Assembly: GCA_025350145.1 (NCBI GenBank)
Contig: JANXYH010000005.1
Location: forward strand, 1-40,244
Origin: Burkholderiales bacterium
GTDB lineage: Bacteria; Pseudomonadota; Gammaproteobacteria; Burkholderiales; Burkholderiaceae_C
Direction of reading: 5' to 3'
Length of the DNA: 40,244 nucleotides
This document shows positions 33,673 through 40,244 of the stretch, piece after piece. Under the pieces are notes generated by a model that saw nothing but the letters and a program-made list of their open reading frames with translations, did no database searches and was not told the origin of the DNA. The position numbers were made by a program, and so were the translations under genes. Position 1 is the stretch's first letter. Each line of letters opens with the position of its first letter.

Positions 33673-34701
33673 ATGTCGTCGATCCAGCTCAAGGGCATTT
33701 GCAAACACTGGGGCGACACCCGCGCGCTGGAGGGCATCGACCTGGATGTCGCCGCGGGCAGCTTCTGCGTGCTGCTGGGGCCCTCGGGCTGCGGCAAGTC
33801 GACCACCCTGCGCATCATCGCCGGGCTGGAATCGGCCAGCGCCGGCCAGGTGCTGATCGACGGCCGCGACGTGACCGGCGCGGGGCCGGCGCAGCGTGGC
33901 ATCGCCATGGTGTTCCAGAACTACGCCCTGTTCCCGCACCTCAGCGTGGCCGAAAACATCTGCTTCGGCCTGAGCGTGCGCCGCGTCCCCGCCGCCGAGG
34001 CCGCCCGGCGCCTGCGCGATTGCGCCGAGTTGCTGGGCCTGGGCGAGCTGCTGCAGCGCCGGCCGGCGCAGCTCTCGGGCGGCCAGCAGCAACGGGTGGC
34101 GCTGGGCCGGGCGCTGGTGGCGCAGACCCGGGTCTGCCTGATGGACGAGCCGCTGTCCAACCTCGACGCCCAGTTGCGCCAGGAGATGCGCCGCGAGCTG
34201 CGCGAGTTGCAGCAGCGCCTGGGCCTGACCCTGGTCTACGTCACCCACGACCAGACCGAGGCGATGAGCATGGCCGACCAGGTGGTGCTGCTCAACCGTG
34301 GCCGGATCGAGCAGGCCGCCGCCCCGCGTGCGCTCTACGCCAGCCCGGCCAGCACCTTCTGCGCCGGCTTCATCGGCACCCCGGCGATGAACCTGCTGCG
34401 CCTGGACGCCGCCGGCCGCATCGCCGGCAGCACGCTCACGCTGGCCGCTTCGGGCAGCGGGTCGGTCGCGACGCTGGGCCTGCGGCCCGAGGCCGTCGCC
34501 CTGGGCGGCACGGTGCCGGCCACGGTCAGCAGCCTCGAATACCTGGGCGCCGACCTGGTGCTGCGCTGCGCCATCGGCAGCCAGACCCTGACCGTCCGCG
34601 CCCACGGTCGCACCGACCTGGCGCAAGGTGCCGCCGTCACCCTGGGCTGGCTGCCCGAGGCCGAGCACCACTTCGACGCCCAAGGCCAGCGCCTGGCCTG
34701 A
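33673..34701 (+). CDS. ABC transporter ATP-binding protein, MalK/UgpC-type
   Basis: 342 residues from the ATG at 33673; the upstream continuation overlaps the phosphatase gene. Walker A is GPSGCGKST (36-44), the ABC signature is LSGGQQQRVALGRAL, Walker B is CLMDEPLSNLDAQ and the switch histidine is in TLVYVTHDQTEAMSM. The extra C-terminal region (VATLGLRPEAVALGG, ending EHHFDAQGQRL) is the MOP/TOBE regulatory domain of MalK/UgpC-type importers. It powers uptake through the two permeases encoded further down. A substrate-binding protein gene follows after 40 bp. Confidence 0.93.
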   Translation: MSSIQLKGICKHWGDTRALEGIDLDVAAGSFCVLLGPSGCGKSTTLRIIAGLESASAGQVLIDGRDVTGAGPAQRGIAMVFQNYALFPHLSVAENICFGLSVRRVPAAEAARRLRDCAELLGLGELLQRRPAQLSGGQQQRVALGRALVAQTRVCLMDEPLSNLDAQLRQEMRRELRELQQRLGLTLVYVTHDQTEAMSMADQVVLLNRGRIEQAAAPRALYASPASTFCAGFIGTPAMNLLRLDAAGRIAGSTLTLAASGSGSVATLGLRPEAVALGGTVPATVSSLEYLGADLVLRCAIGSQTLTVRAHGRTDLAQGAAVTLGWLPEAEHHFDAQGQRLA

Positions 34702-34741
34702 GGCTTGACCCGTACCGCTGCGCAATCACCCGGAGAACCCC

Positions 34742-36064
34742 ATGCCTGCCACCCGATCCAACCAATCCACCGGCCCGACCCGCCGCGCCGTTGCGCTGTC
34801 TGCCCTGGCCGCAAGCCTGGCCAGCACCCTGCCCAGTGCCGCCCAGGCCCAGGCGCCGCTGGAGATATCGTTCTTCTACCCGGTCGCCGTCGGCGGGCCC
34901 ATCGCCAAATTCATAGACGACTTCGCCAGCGATTTCGGCAAGGAAAATCCGGCCATCAAGGTCACCCCGATCTACGCCGGCGCCTACCAGGACACCATCG
35001 TCAAGGCGCTGACGGCGCACAAGTCCGGCACCCCGCCGGTGACCTCGGTGCTGCTGTCGACCGACATGTTCACCCTGGTCGACGAGGACGCCATCGTCCC
35101 CTTCGACAACTTCATCAAGACCGCCGAGGACCGCGCCTGGTTGGCCGGTTTCAGCAAGGCCTTCATGCTCAACAGCCAGAGCGGCGGCAAGACCTGGGGC
35201 ATCCCGTTCCAGCGCTCGACCATCGTCCAGTACTACAACAAGGAGATGTTCAAGGCCGCCGGGCTGGACCCGAACAAGCCGCCTTCGACCTGGGCCGAAC
35301 TGGCCGACATGGCCAAGAAGCTGACGCTCAAGGATGCGACCGGCAAGGTCAGCCAATACGGCGTGCAGATACCCTCCAGCGGCTTCCCGTACTGGCTGTT
35401 CCAGGGCCTGGCGATCCAGAATGATGTGGTCATGGCCAACGACGCCGGCAACGCCGTCAAGTTCGACGACCCCAAGGTGGTCGAGGCCTTGCAGTACTGG
35501 ATCGACCTGACCAAGGCCGGCTCGCACCCCGCCGGCATCGTCGAATGGGGCACCACGCCCAAGGACTTCTTCGAGAAGAAGGCGGCGATGGTCTGGACCA
35601 CCACCGGCAACCTCAGCAACGTCCGCAACAACGCCAAGTTCGACTTTGGCGTGGCCATGCTGCCGGCGGCCAAACGCCGTGGCTCGCCCACCGGCGGCGG
35701 CAACTTCTACATCTTCAAGAAGGCCACGCCAGCCCAGCAGGAGGCTGCCTTCAAGTTCATCCAATGGATCACCCAGCCCGAGCGCGCCGCCCGCTGGAGC
35801 ATCGAGACCGGCTATGTCGCCGTTTCCGATGCCGCCTACGCCACCCCGGCGCTGCGCAAATACGCCGCTGACTTCCCGCCGGCCCTGGTCGCCCGCGACC
35901 AACTGCCCTTCGCCCTGGCCGAGTTCTCGACCCACGACAACCAGCGCGTCACCAAGGCGCTGAACGACGGCCTGCAGGCCGCCCTGACCGGCAGCAAGAC
36001 CGCCGCGCAGGCGATGGCCGATGCGCAAAAAGAGGCCGACCGGATCCTGCGGAGCTACAAGTAA
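34742..36064 (+). CDS. Periplasmic substrate-binding protein of a CUT1-type ABC importer
   Basis: 440 residues with GGAG six bases before the ATG. The start has an Arg-Arg pair (PTRRAVALSALAASLAS) and a signal peptide ending SAAQAQA, which could go by Sec or Tat. The mature protein begins LEISFFYPVAVGGPIAKFID, similar to UgpB/MalE-type proteins for sugars and glycerol phosphate. Other family segments are WGIPFQRSTIVQYYNKEMF, STWAELADMAKKLT and FIQWITQPERAARWS. It binds substrate in the periplasm and delivers it to the permeases. The UgpB-like cues, glpK in the window and the phosphodiesterase-like gene at the operon end make glycerol-phosphate compounds plausible, but the ligand is not proven. 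Confidence 0.9.
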   Translation: MPATRSNQSTGPTRRAVALSALAASLASTLPSAAQAQAPLEISFFYPVAVGGPIAKFIDDFASDFGKENPAIKVTPIYAGAYQDTIVKALTAHKSGTPPVTSVLLSTDMFTLVDEDAIVPFDNFIKTAEDRAWLAGFSKAFMLNSQSGGKTWGIPFQRSTIVQYYNKEMFKAAGLDPNKPPSTWAELADMAKKLTLKDATGKVSQYGVQIPSSGFPYWLFQGLAIQNDVVMANDAGNAVKFDDPKVVEALQYWIDLTKAGSHPAGIVEWGTTPKDFFEKKAAMVWTTTGNLSNVRNNAKFDFGVAMLPAAKRRGSPTGGGNFYIFKKATPAQQEAAFKFIQWITQPERAARWSIETGYVAVSDAAYATPALRKYAADFPPALVARDQLPFALAEFSTHDNQRVTKALNDGLQAALTGSKTAAQAMADAQKEADRILRSYK

Positions 36065-36085
36065 GGCGCTGGCGGAGTCGCGCGC

Positions 36086-36982
36086 GTGGCTCATCAAGCT
36101 CGGATGGCGGCCGGCGACCAGCGGGCGATCCACGCCTGGCTGCTGCTGCTGCCGGCGCTGGTGTTGCTGGTCGGCTTCACCCACTGGCCGGCCGTCGCCA
36201 CGCTGATTGACAGCTTCTATTCCACCCCCAAGGGCGCGCGCCCCGGCACTTGGGTGGGGCTGGACAACTACGCGGCGATGCTGGACGACCCGGTGTTCTG
36301 GAAGGCGCTGCGCAACAACGCCTGGTTTGCGCTGGTCACGATTCCCTGCTCAATTGGCCTGGCGCTGGCGATGGCGCTGTGGGTCAACGAGCGGATGCGC
36401 GGGCGCGCCTGGCTGCGCATGGCCTATTTCACCCCGACGGTGCTGCCGATGATCGCGGTGGCCAACATCTGGCTGTTCTTCTACACCCCGGGCTATGGCC
36501 TGCTCGAACAGATCGCCGCCGCGCTGGGCCTGCCGGCGCACAACTGGCTGGGCGACCAGGCCACCGCGCTGGGCGCGATCACGCTGGTGGCGGTGTGGAA
36601 GGAGGCGGGCTTCTTCATGATCTTCTACCTGGCCGCGCTGCAGAGCCTGAACCCCAGCCTGCGCGAGGCGGCGGCCATCGAGGGCGCGTCGCGCTGGTTC
36701 TATTTCCGCAAGGTGCAGTGGCCGCTGCTGATGCCGACCACGCTGTTCGTGATGGTCAACGCGGTCATCAACGCAGTGCGGATGATCGACCATGTGGTGG
36801 TGCTGACCCGGGGCGGGCCCGACAACGCCTCGACCCTGCTGCTCTACCACCTCTACGAGGTCGGCTTCAAGTTCTGGGACACCGGCTACGCGGCGGCGCT
36901 GACGGTGCTGCTGCTGGTGTTGCTGGCGAGTGTGGCGCTGGTCCAGTTCTTTGTGCTGGACCGCAAGGTGCACTACCAGTGA
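36086..36982 (+). CDS. ABC permease, UgpA-type
   Basis: 298 residues from a GTG with GGAG eight bases upstream; an in-frame ATG at 36104 lacks such a site. Six membrane segments are visible, starting IHAWLLLLPALVLLVGFTHW. The cytoplasmic EAA loop, which docks the ATPase, reads LREAAAIEGASRWFYFRKVQ then WPLLMP. The typical conserved segment TRGGPDNASTLLLYHLYEVG follows. It forms half of the membrane channel of the CUT1 importer. Normally the partner permease gene would follow directly; here ~350 bp intervene. Confidence 0.92.
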   Translation: MAHQARMAAGDQRAIHAWLLLLPALVLLVGFTHWPAVATLIDSFYSTPKGARPGTWVGLDNYAAMLDDPVFWKALRNNAWFALVTIPCSIGLALAMALWVNERMRGRAWLRMAYFTPTVLPMIAVANIWLFFYTPGYGLLEQIAAALGLPAHNWLGDQATALGAITLVAVWKEAGFFMIFYLAALQSLNPSLREAAAIEGASRWFYFRKVQWPLLMPTTLFVMVNAVINAVRMIDHVVVLTRGGPDNASTLLLYHLYEVGFKFWDTGYAAALTVLLLVLLASVALVQFFVLDRKVHYQ

Positions 36983-37331
36983 ACGCGCCGGGGTCCGGGC
37001 CTTTGGAGCAATCCTGGCTCCTGCCGGCGGCACCCGTTGGTCGAGAAGAATCGGCCATACCGCGCCGCACATCACAGTGCGCAGAACTTGGTGTTGAAGA
37101 GGGCCGCGAAGCGGACCGGGCGTCATCCATGCTGGAGCCCGCCGCTTGGAGGGGGGCCGAGTCCCGCAGATCCAGACTGCCCTGCGGCAGTCTGGACGGG
37201 ACGAGGAGGCCGAGCTCTGCGAGGCTGCGGCCCGGCAGGGCGGGGGGGAGCGAAATGTTCACCCGCGATGCCAGAGCCGCTTCGAAGGGATCTCCTGACT
37301 TCAACATAAACCCGTCAAACAGGGTACGTCC
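36983..37331. repeat. 350-bp inserted-looking stretch with strong hairpin
   Basis: Between the two permease genes, which in most importers of this type touch or overlap. No frame here is convincing on either strand. It contains a strong hairpin at 37161-37202 (separate entry) and purine-rich runs such as GCGGGGGGGAGCG. It may be a miniature mobile element, a family of intergenic repeats or a regulatory insertion. No terminal inverted repeats could be picked by eye. Confidence 0.4.
37161..37202 (+). promoter_or_regulatory. Long stem-loop inside the ABC operon
   Basis: GTCCCG (37161-37166), CAGA, TCCAGACTGCC (37171-37181), loop CTGC, GGCAGTCTGGA (37186-37196), CGGGAC (37197-37202). The inner 11-bp stem is perfect, and the outer six pairs are perfect too, separated only by a four-base bulge on the 5' side. 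No U-run follows, so it is not a standard terminator. It could set the ratio of the two permeases by stopping RNA decay or slowing polymerase. Confidence 0.6.
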
Positions 37332-38168
37332 ATGACCGACCGCCCTGCCCCTGGCCCAGCCTACCTCGAGCCCGGCCGGGTCGACACCCTGGCCGCCTGG
37401 CTGCTGGCGCTGCTGTGGCTGCTGCCGCTGGCCTACGCGGTCTGGACGGCGGTTCACCCCAGCGAATACTCGACCCGTTTTGCGCTGCTCGCGCCGCTGA
37501 CCCTGGACAACTTTGCCCGCGCCTGGCAAGCCGCGCCATTTGCCCGCTACTTTCTCAACACCAGCTTGCTGGTGGCGCTGATCCTGGCCTGCCAGTTGCT
37601 GCTCGGCACGCTCGCCGCCTACGCCTTTGCGCGCTACCGCTTCGCCGGCCGGCAACTGCTGTTCGCCCTGGTGCTGGTGCAGTTGATGGTGATGCCCGAC
37701 ATCTTGCTGGTCGAGAACTACAAGACCATGGCCAGGTTGGGCCTGGTCGACACGCTCTGGGCCATCGGCCTGCCCTACTTCGCCTCGGCGTTCGCGATCT
37801 TCCTGCTGCGCCAGACCTTTCTCGGCATCCCAAAGGAGCTGGACGAGGCGGCGCAAGTCGAGGGCGCCAGTGGGCTGCAGATCCTGTGGCGGGTCTATGT
37901 GCCGCTGGCCCGGCCGGTCTACACCGCGTTCGCCCTGGTCTCGGTGAGCTTCCACTGGAACAACTTTCTCTGGCCGGTGATCATCACCAACAGCGTCAGC
38001 GCCCGGCCGCTGACGGTCGGCCTGCAGGTGTTCTCGTCGACCGACCAGGGCATCGACTGGTCGATCATCACCGCCGCCACGCTGATGACCTCGGCACCGC
38101 TGCTGCTGGCCTTCATCCTGTTCCAGCGCCAGTTCGTGCAGAGCTTCATGCGTGCCGGCATCAAGTAG
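37332..38168 (+). CDS. ABC permease, UgpE-type
   Basis: 278 residues from the ATG at 37332. It has six membrane segments, starting TLAAWLLALLWLLPLAYAVW. The EAA loop reads ELDEAAQVEGASGLQILWRV followed by YVPLARP. The pattern LAAYAFARYRFAGRQLLFAL is typical of the second permease of CUT1 importers. With the UgpA-type protein it forms the membrane channel. The endonuclease/phosphatase-fold gene follows 10 bp later, so it is part of the same transcript. Confidence 0.93.
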   Translation: MTDRPAPGPAYLEPGRVDTLAAWLLALLWLLPLAYAVWTAVHPSEYSTRFALLAPLTLDNFARAWQAAPFARYFLNTSLLVALILACQLLLGTLAAYAFARYRFAGRQLLFALVLVQLMVMPDILLVENYKTMARLGLVDTLWAIGLPYFASAFAIFLLRQTFLGIPKELDEAAQVEGASGLQILWRVYVPLARPVYTAFALVSVSFHWNNFLWPVIITNSVSARPLTVGLQVFSSTDQGIDWSIITAATLMTSAPLLLAFILFQRQFVQSFMRAGIK

Positions 38169-38178
38169 GGGCCCGGCC

Positions 38179-39027
38179 ATGCGCTTGATCACCTGGAACG
38201 TGCAGTGGTTCTGCGGCATCGACGGCGTCGTCAGCGTTGAACGGGTGGTGACCGAGGCCCGGGCGATGGCCGACTTCGACGTGCTGTGCCTGCAAGAGGT
38301 GGCGGTCAACTACCCGGCGCTGGACGGCGACGCCGGCTTCGACCAGGTGGCGCGGCTGCAAACGCTGCTGCCGGGATTCGAGGTCTGCTTCGGCGCGGCG
38401 GTGGACGAATTGGGCCGGCACGGCCAGCGCCAGCGCTTTGGCAACCTCATCGCCACCCGGCTGCCACTGGCCACGACCTGGCACCAGGCCCTGCCCTACC
38501 CGGCCGACGGCGGCCTGCGGACCATGCCCAGGATGTGCAGCAGCGCCACCGTGCTGAGCGCCTTCGGCCCGCTGCGGCTCATGACCACCCACCTCGAGTT
38601 CTATTCGCTCAGGCAGCGCGGCGCGCAGGCCCAGGCCTTGCTGGACCTGCATGCCCAGGCCTGCGGCCAGGCCCTGGCGCCGCCGTTGGCCGACGAGACC
38701 GGCGCACCCTTCCAGGCCAAGCCGCACACCCGCAGCGCGGTGCTCTGCGGCGACTTCAACCTGCTGGCCGCCGACCCCGAATACGCCCTGCTGCAATCGC
38801 CACAGGCCGAGGGCGCGAGCCGCTTCACCGACGCCTGGCCGCTGGCGCAGGGGTCGCGCCCGCAGGCGCCGACCTTTCGCGTCTTTGACCAGCGCTACGG
38901 CCCAGAGCCCATCGCATGCGACTTCATCTTCGTCAGCCAGGACCTGGCGCCGCGGGTCCAGCGGGTCGAGGTCAATGGCCTGAGCCGGGCCTCGGACCAC
39001 CAGCCGATGCTGCTCGAACTCGGTTGA
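38179..39027 (+). CDS. Endonuclease/exonuclease/phosphatase-family enzyme
   Basis: 282 residues from the ATG at 38179, 10 bp after the UgpE-type gene. The EEP fold residues are in order: RLITWNVQWF (Asn), DFDVLCLQEVA (metal Glu), LRLMTTHLEFYS (His), LCGDFNLLAADPEYALL (Asp/Asn), ACDFIFVS and SRASDHQPMLLEL (final Asp-His). Family members cut phosphodiester or phosphomonoester bonds in nucleic acids, sphingomyelin or inositol phosphates. No signal peptide is seen, so it acts inside the cell. As the last gene of an importer operon it is more likely to split an imported phosphate ester than DNA. That would fit a glycerophosphodiester-like ligand; this is inference. Confidence 0.88.
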   Translation: MRLITWNVQWFCGIDGVVSVERVVTEARAMADFDVLCLQEVAVNYPALDGDAGFDQVARLQTLLPGFEVCFGAAVDELGRHGQRQRFGNLIATRLPLATTWHQALPYPADGGLRTMPRMCSSATVLSAFGPLRLMTTHLEFYSLRQRGAQAQALLDLHAQACGQALAPPLADETGAPFQAKPHTRSAVLCGDFNLLAADPEYALLQSPQAEGASRFTDAWPLAQGSRPQAPTFRVFDQRYGPEPIACDFIFVSQDLAPRVQRVEVNGLSRASDHQPMLLELG

Positions 39028-39032
39028 GCCTC

Positions 39033-39986
39033 TCAGCCCAGCCGCAGCGCCATCACCCCGGCCACGATCACCGCCGTGCCGATGGCGCGCTGCAGGCCGA
39101 ACTTCTCCTTGAGCAGCCAGGTGCCGAGGATCGCGGCGAACAGCACCGAGGTTTCGCGCAGCGCGGCAACGCTGGCCACCGGCGCCCGGGTCATGGCCCA
39201 GAGCGCAATCGCATACGAGGCCATCGACGCCGAGCCGCCCAGCGCCGCCACCGGCCAGCGCTTGGCGGCGTAGGCCAGGATCTGCCGGCGCTGGCTGGGG
39301 TCGCGGCTGCGCCAGACCAGCAGGCCGTAGGGGATGCCGTCGAGCGTGGTCAGCAGCAGGGCGTAGCTGACGGCGGCGTGGCCCCGGCCGGCGGTGACGC
39401 GCACGCCGCTGCCGTCGATCAAGGTGTAGACGGCGATGAACAGCGCGTTGGCCAGGGCAAAGGCCAGCGCCCGGCGGTGGTGCAGGGCCTGGCCCAGCGC
39501 GCCGCCGGACAGGCCCACCAGCGCCACCCCGGCGGTGATGCCCAGCACCCCAACCCAGGCCATGGCGCTGGGCGATTCGGCCAGCAGCGCGGCGCTGCCC
39601 AGCGCCACCAGCAGCGGCGCGCTGCCGCGCATGATCGGGTAGGTCAGCCCCAGCTCACCATGCCGATAGGCGCCGGCCAGGGTGATGTAGTAGCCAATAT
39701 GCACCAGCAGCGAGGCGCCTACATAGGGCAGCGCGGCCAGCGGCGGGGCCCCGACCAGGAGCAGCAGCGGCAGTGCGATCAGCGAGGCGATGACGTGCAG
39801 CAAGGCGGTGTCCACGGACTTGTCGCCGCCGGACTTGACCAGGGCGTTCCACGAGGCGTGCAGCACCGCGCCCAGCAGCACCGCCAGCACGATCGGCCAG
39901 GTCAGCGCGGCGACGGTGGGCGCGCTGCTCAAACGCCGCCGCCGATTGCCGCGATCCGCTTCAGGCCGGATGGGCTCATCAGGCAA
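39033..39986 (-). CDS. EamA-family transporter
   Basis: Up to 317 residues from a TTG at 39986; a TTG at 39932, giving MSSAPTVAALTW, is an equally good start. The latter overlaps the stop of a short ATG frame that comes out of the repeat array, so translation may be coupled to it. About ten membrane helices are visible, beginning PIVLAVLLGAVLHASWNALV. EamA features include GYYITLAGAYRHGELGLTYP, SAMAWVGVLGITAGVALVG and, in the second half, LRETSVLFAAILGTWLLKEK. The substrate cannot be predicted. It is convergent with the phosphatase-fold gene, with a gap of only five bases. Confidence 0.85.
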   Translation of the reverse strand: MPDEPIRPEADRGNRRRRLSSAPTVAALTWPIVLAVLLGAVLHASWNALVKSGGDKSVDTALLHVIASLIALPLLLLVGAPPLAALPYVGASLLVHIGYYITLAGAYRHGELGLTYPIMRGSAPLLVALGSAALLAESPSAMAWVGVLGITAGVALVGLSGGALGQALHHRRALAFALANALFIAVYTLIDGSGVRVTAGRGHAAVSYALLLTTLDGIPYGLLVWRSRDPSQRRQILAYAAKRWPVAALGGSASMASYAIALWAMTRAPVASVAALRETSVLFAAILGTWLLKEKFGLQRAIGTAVIVAGVMALRLG

Positions 39987-40244
39987 CCTCCGCCCTTGAA
40001 GGGCTTCGGTATGAGCGCTTGGGAGCGGCCCGGCGCGCTCATCAGGCTCCCCTGCGCACTTCGTGCTTCGGTATGAGCGCTTGGGAGCGGCCCGGCGCGC
40101 TCATCAGGCAACCTCCGCCCTTGTAGGGCTTCGGTATGAGCGCTAGGGAGCGGCCCGGCGCGCTCATCAGGCTCCCCTGCGCACTTCGTGCTTCGGTATG
40201 AGCGCTTGGGAGCGGCCCGGCGCGCTCATCAGGCAACCTCCGCC
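39974..40244 (-). repeat. Tandem array of alternating 62/63-bp structured repeats
   Basis: The block GCTCATCAGG recurs at 39974, 40037, 40099, 40162 and 40224, that is at steps of 63, 62, 63 and 62 bp. Two unit types alternate, giving a 125-bp period, and the array runs off the right edge. Each unit has a constant part with an 8-bp inverted repeat (ATGAGCGC / GCGCTCAT) and a variable part with its own small hairpin: GCCCTT-GAAGGGC in one type, GCACTTCGTGC in the other. On the minus strand each unit offers a purine-rich ribosome site (GGAGG or GGGGAG) before TGATGAGC, opening 20-21-codon frames starting MSAPGRSQALIPK. Confidence 0.9.

Noticed and set aside
39974-40244. CRISPR array
   Set aside because: Repeats of 62/63 bp follow each other directly, with two alternating types and no unique spacers; no cas genes are near.
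39974-40244. Hammerhead ribozyme (CTGATGAG ... CGAAG on the minus strand of each unit)
   Set aside because: The GATGAGCGC part pairs fully with GCGCTCAT, which would consume the would-be catalytic core. The bases before GAA do not form stem II, and GAA is followed by G instead of A.

Overview
High-GC bacterial DNA, most likely from a betaproteobacterium of the order Burkholderiales. This is inferred from GC-rich codon use, the families present (surface-adhesin E protein, DUF1537/tetronate operon, PDR/VanB oxidoreductase, STY0301 and BPSL0067 proteins) and the mix of insertion-sequence relics. No rRNA or tRNA gene was recognised, so the genus cannot be fixed.

Layout. 1-2008 (minus): the 5' part of a saccharopine-dehydrogenase-like gene, then two coupled esterases, a GDSL/rhamnogalacturonan-acetylesterase type and an alpha/beta hydrolase. 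2040-6725 is an accessory patch. It holds IS fragments, an amidohydrolase stub, a BrnA antitoxin behind a decapitated BrnT toxin, an AT-rich amidase effector/immunity-like pair (BPSL0067/STY0301), a decayed thiamine-diphosphate enzyme and an intact HigBA pair. 6868-8863: a PhyH-type dioxygenase and an acyl-CoA dehydrogenase, convergent. 8930-11690: a second accessory patch in which a Fic protein sits between IS fragments and two copies of a ~280-bp duplication.

11691-17100 (minus) is a catabolic operon for four-carbon sugar acids: MFS transporter, LtnD, OtnK, OtnC, OtnI, then a surface-adhesin E-like secreted protein. The enzymes would take L-threonate to dihydroxyacetone phosphate and CO2. 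Divergent from it is a 1434-residue cyclase/ATPase protein resembling animal soluble adenylyl cyclase. It meets, tail to tail with a 23-bp overlap, a gene fusing a CruF-like carotenoid domain to an MpaB/rubber-oxygenase domain, behind glpK. Then come a DMT-family transporter and a phosphoribosyltransferase-HAD fusion.

27510-30316 is a third accessory patch: a broken TIGR04255 gene, an IS630 relic and an overlapping two-gene module (small protein plus ImmA/IrrE-like protein). The module looks like an undescribed toxin-antitoxin or defence unit and is the strongest candidate for a new system here. 30694-39027 holds a PDR-type reductase, an SDR dehydrogenase, an inositol-monophosphatase-like enzyme and a complete sugar/glycerol-phosphate-type ABC importer ending in an endonuclease/exonuclease/phosphatase-fold enzyme. 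The importer is interrupted by ~350 bp with a strong hairpin between its permease genes. The window ends with a second EamA transporter, headed by a tandem array of alternating 62/63-bp structured repeats that runs off the edge.
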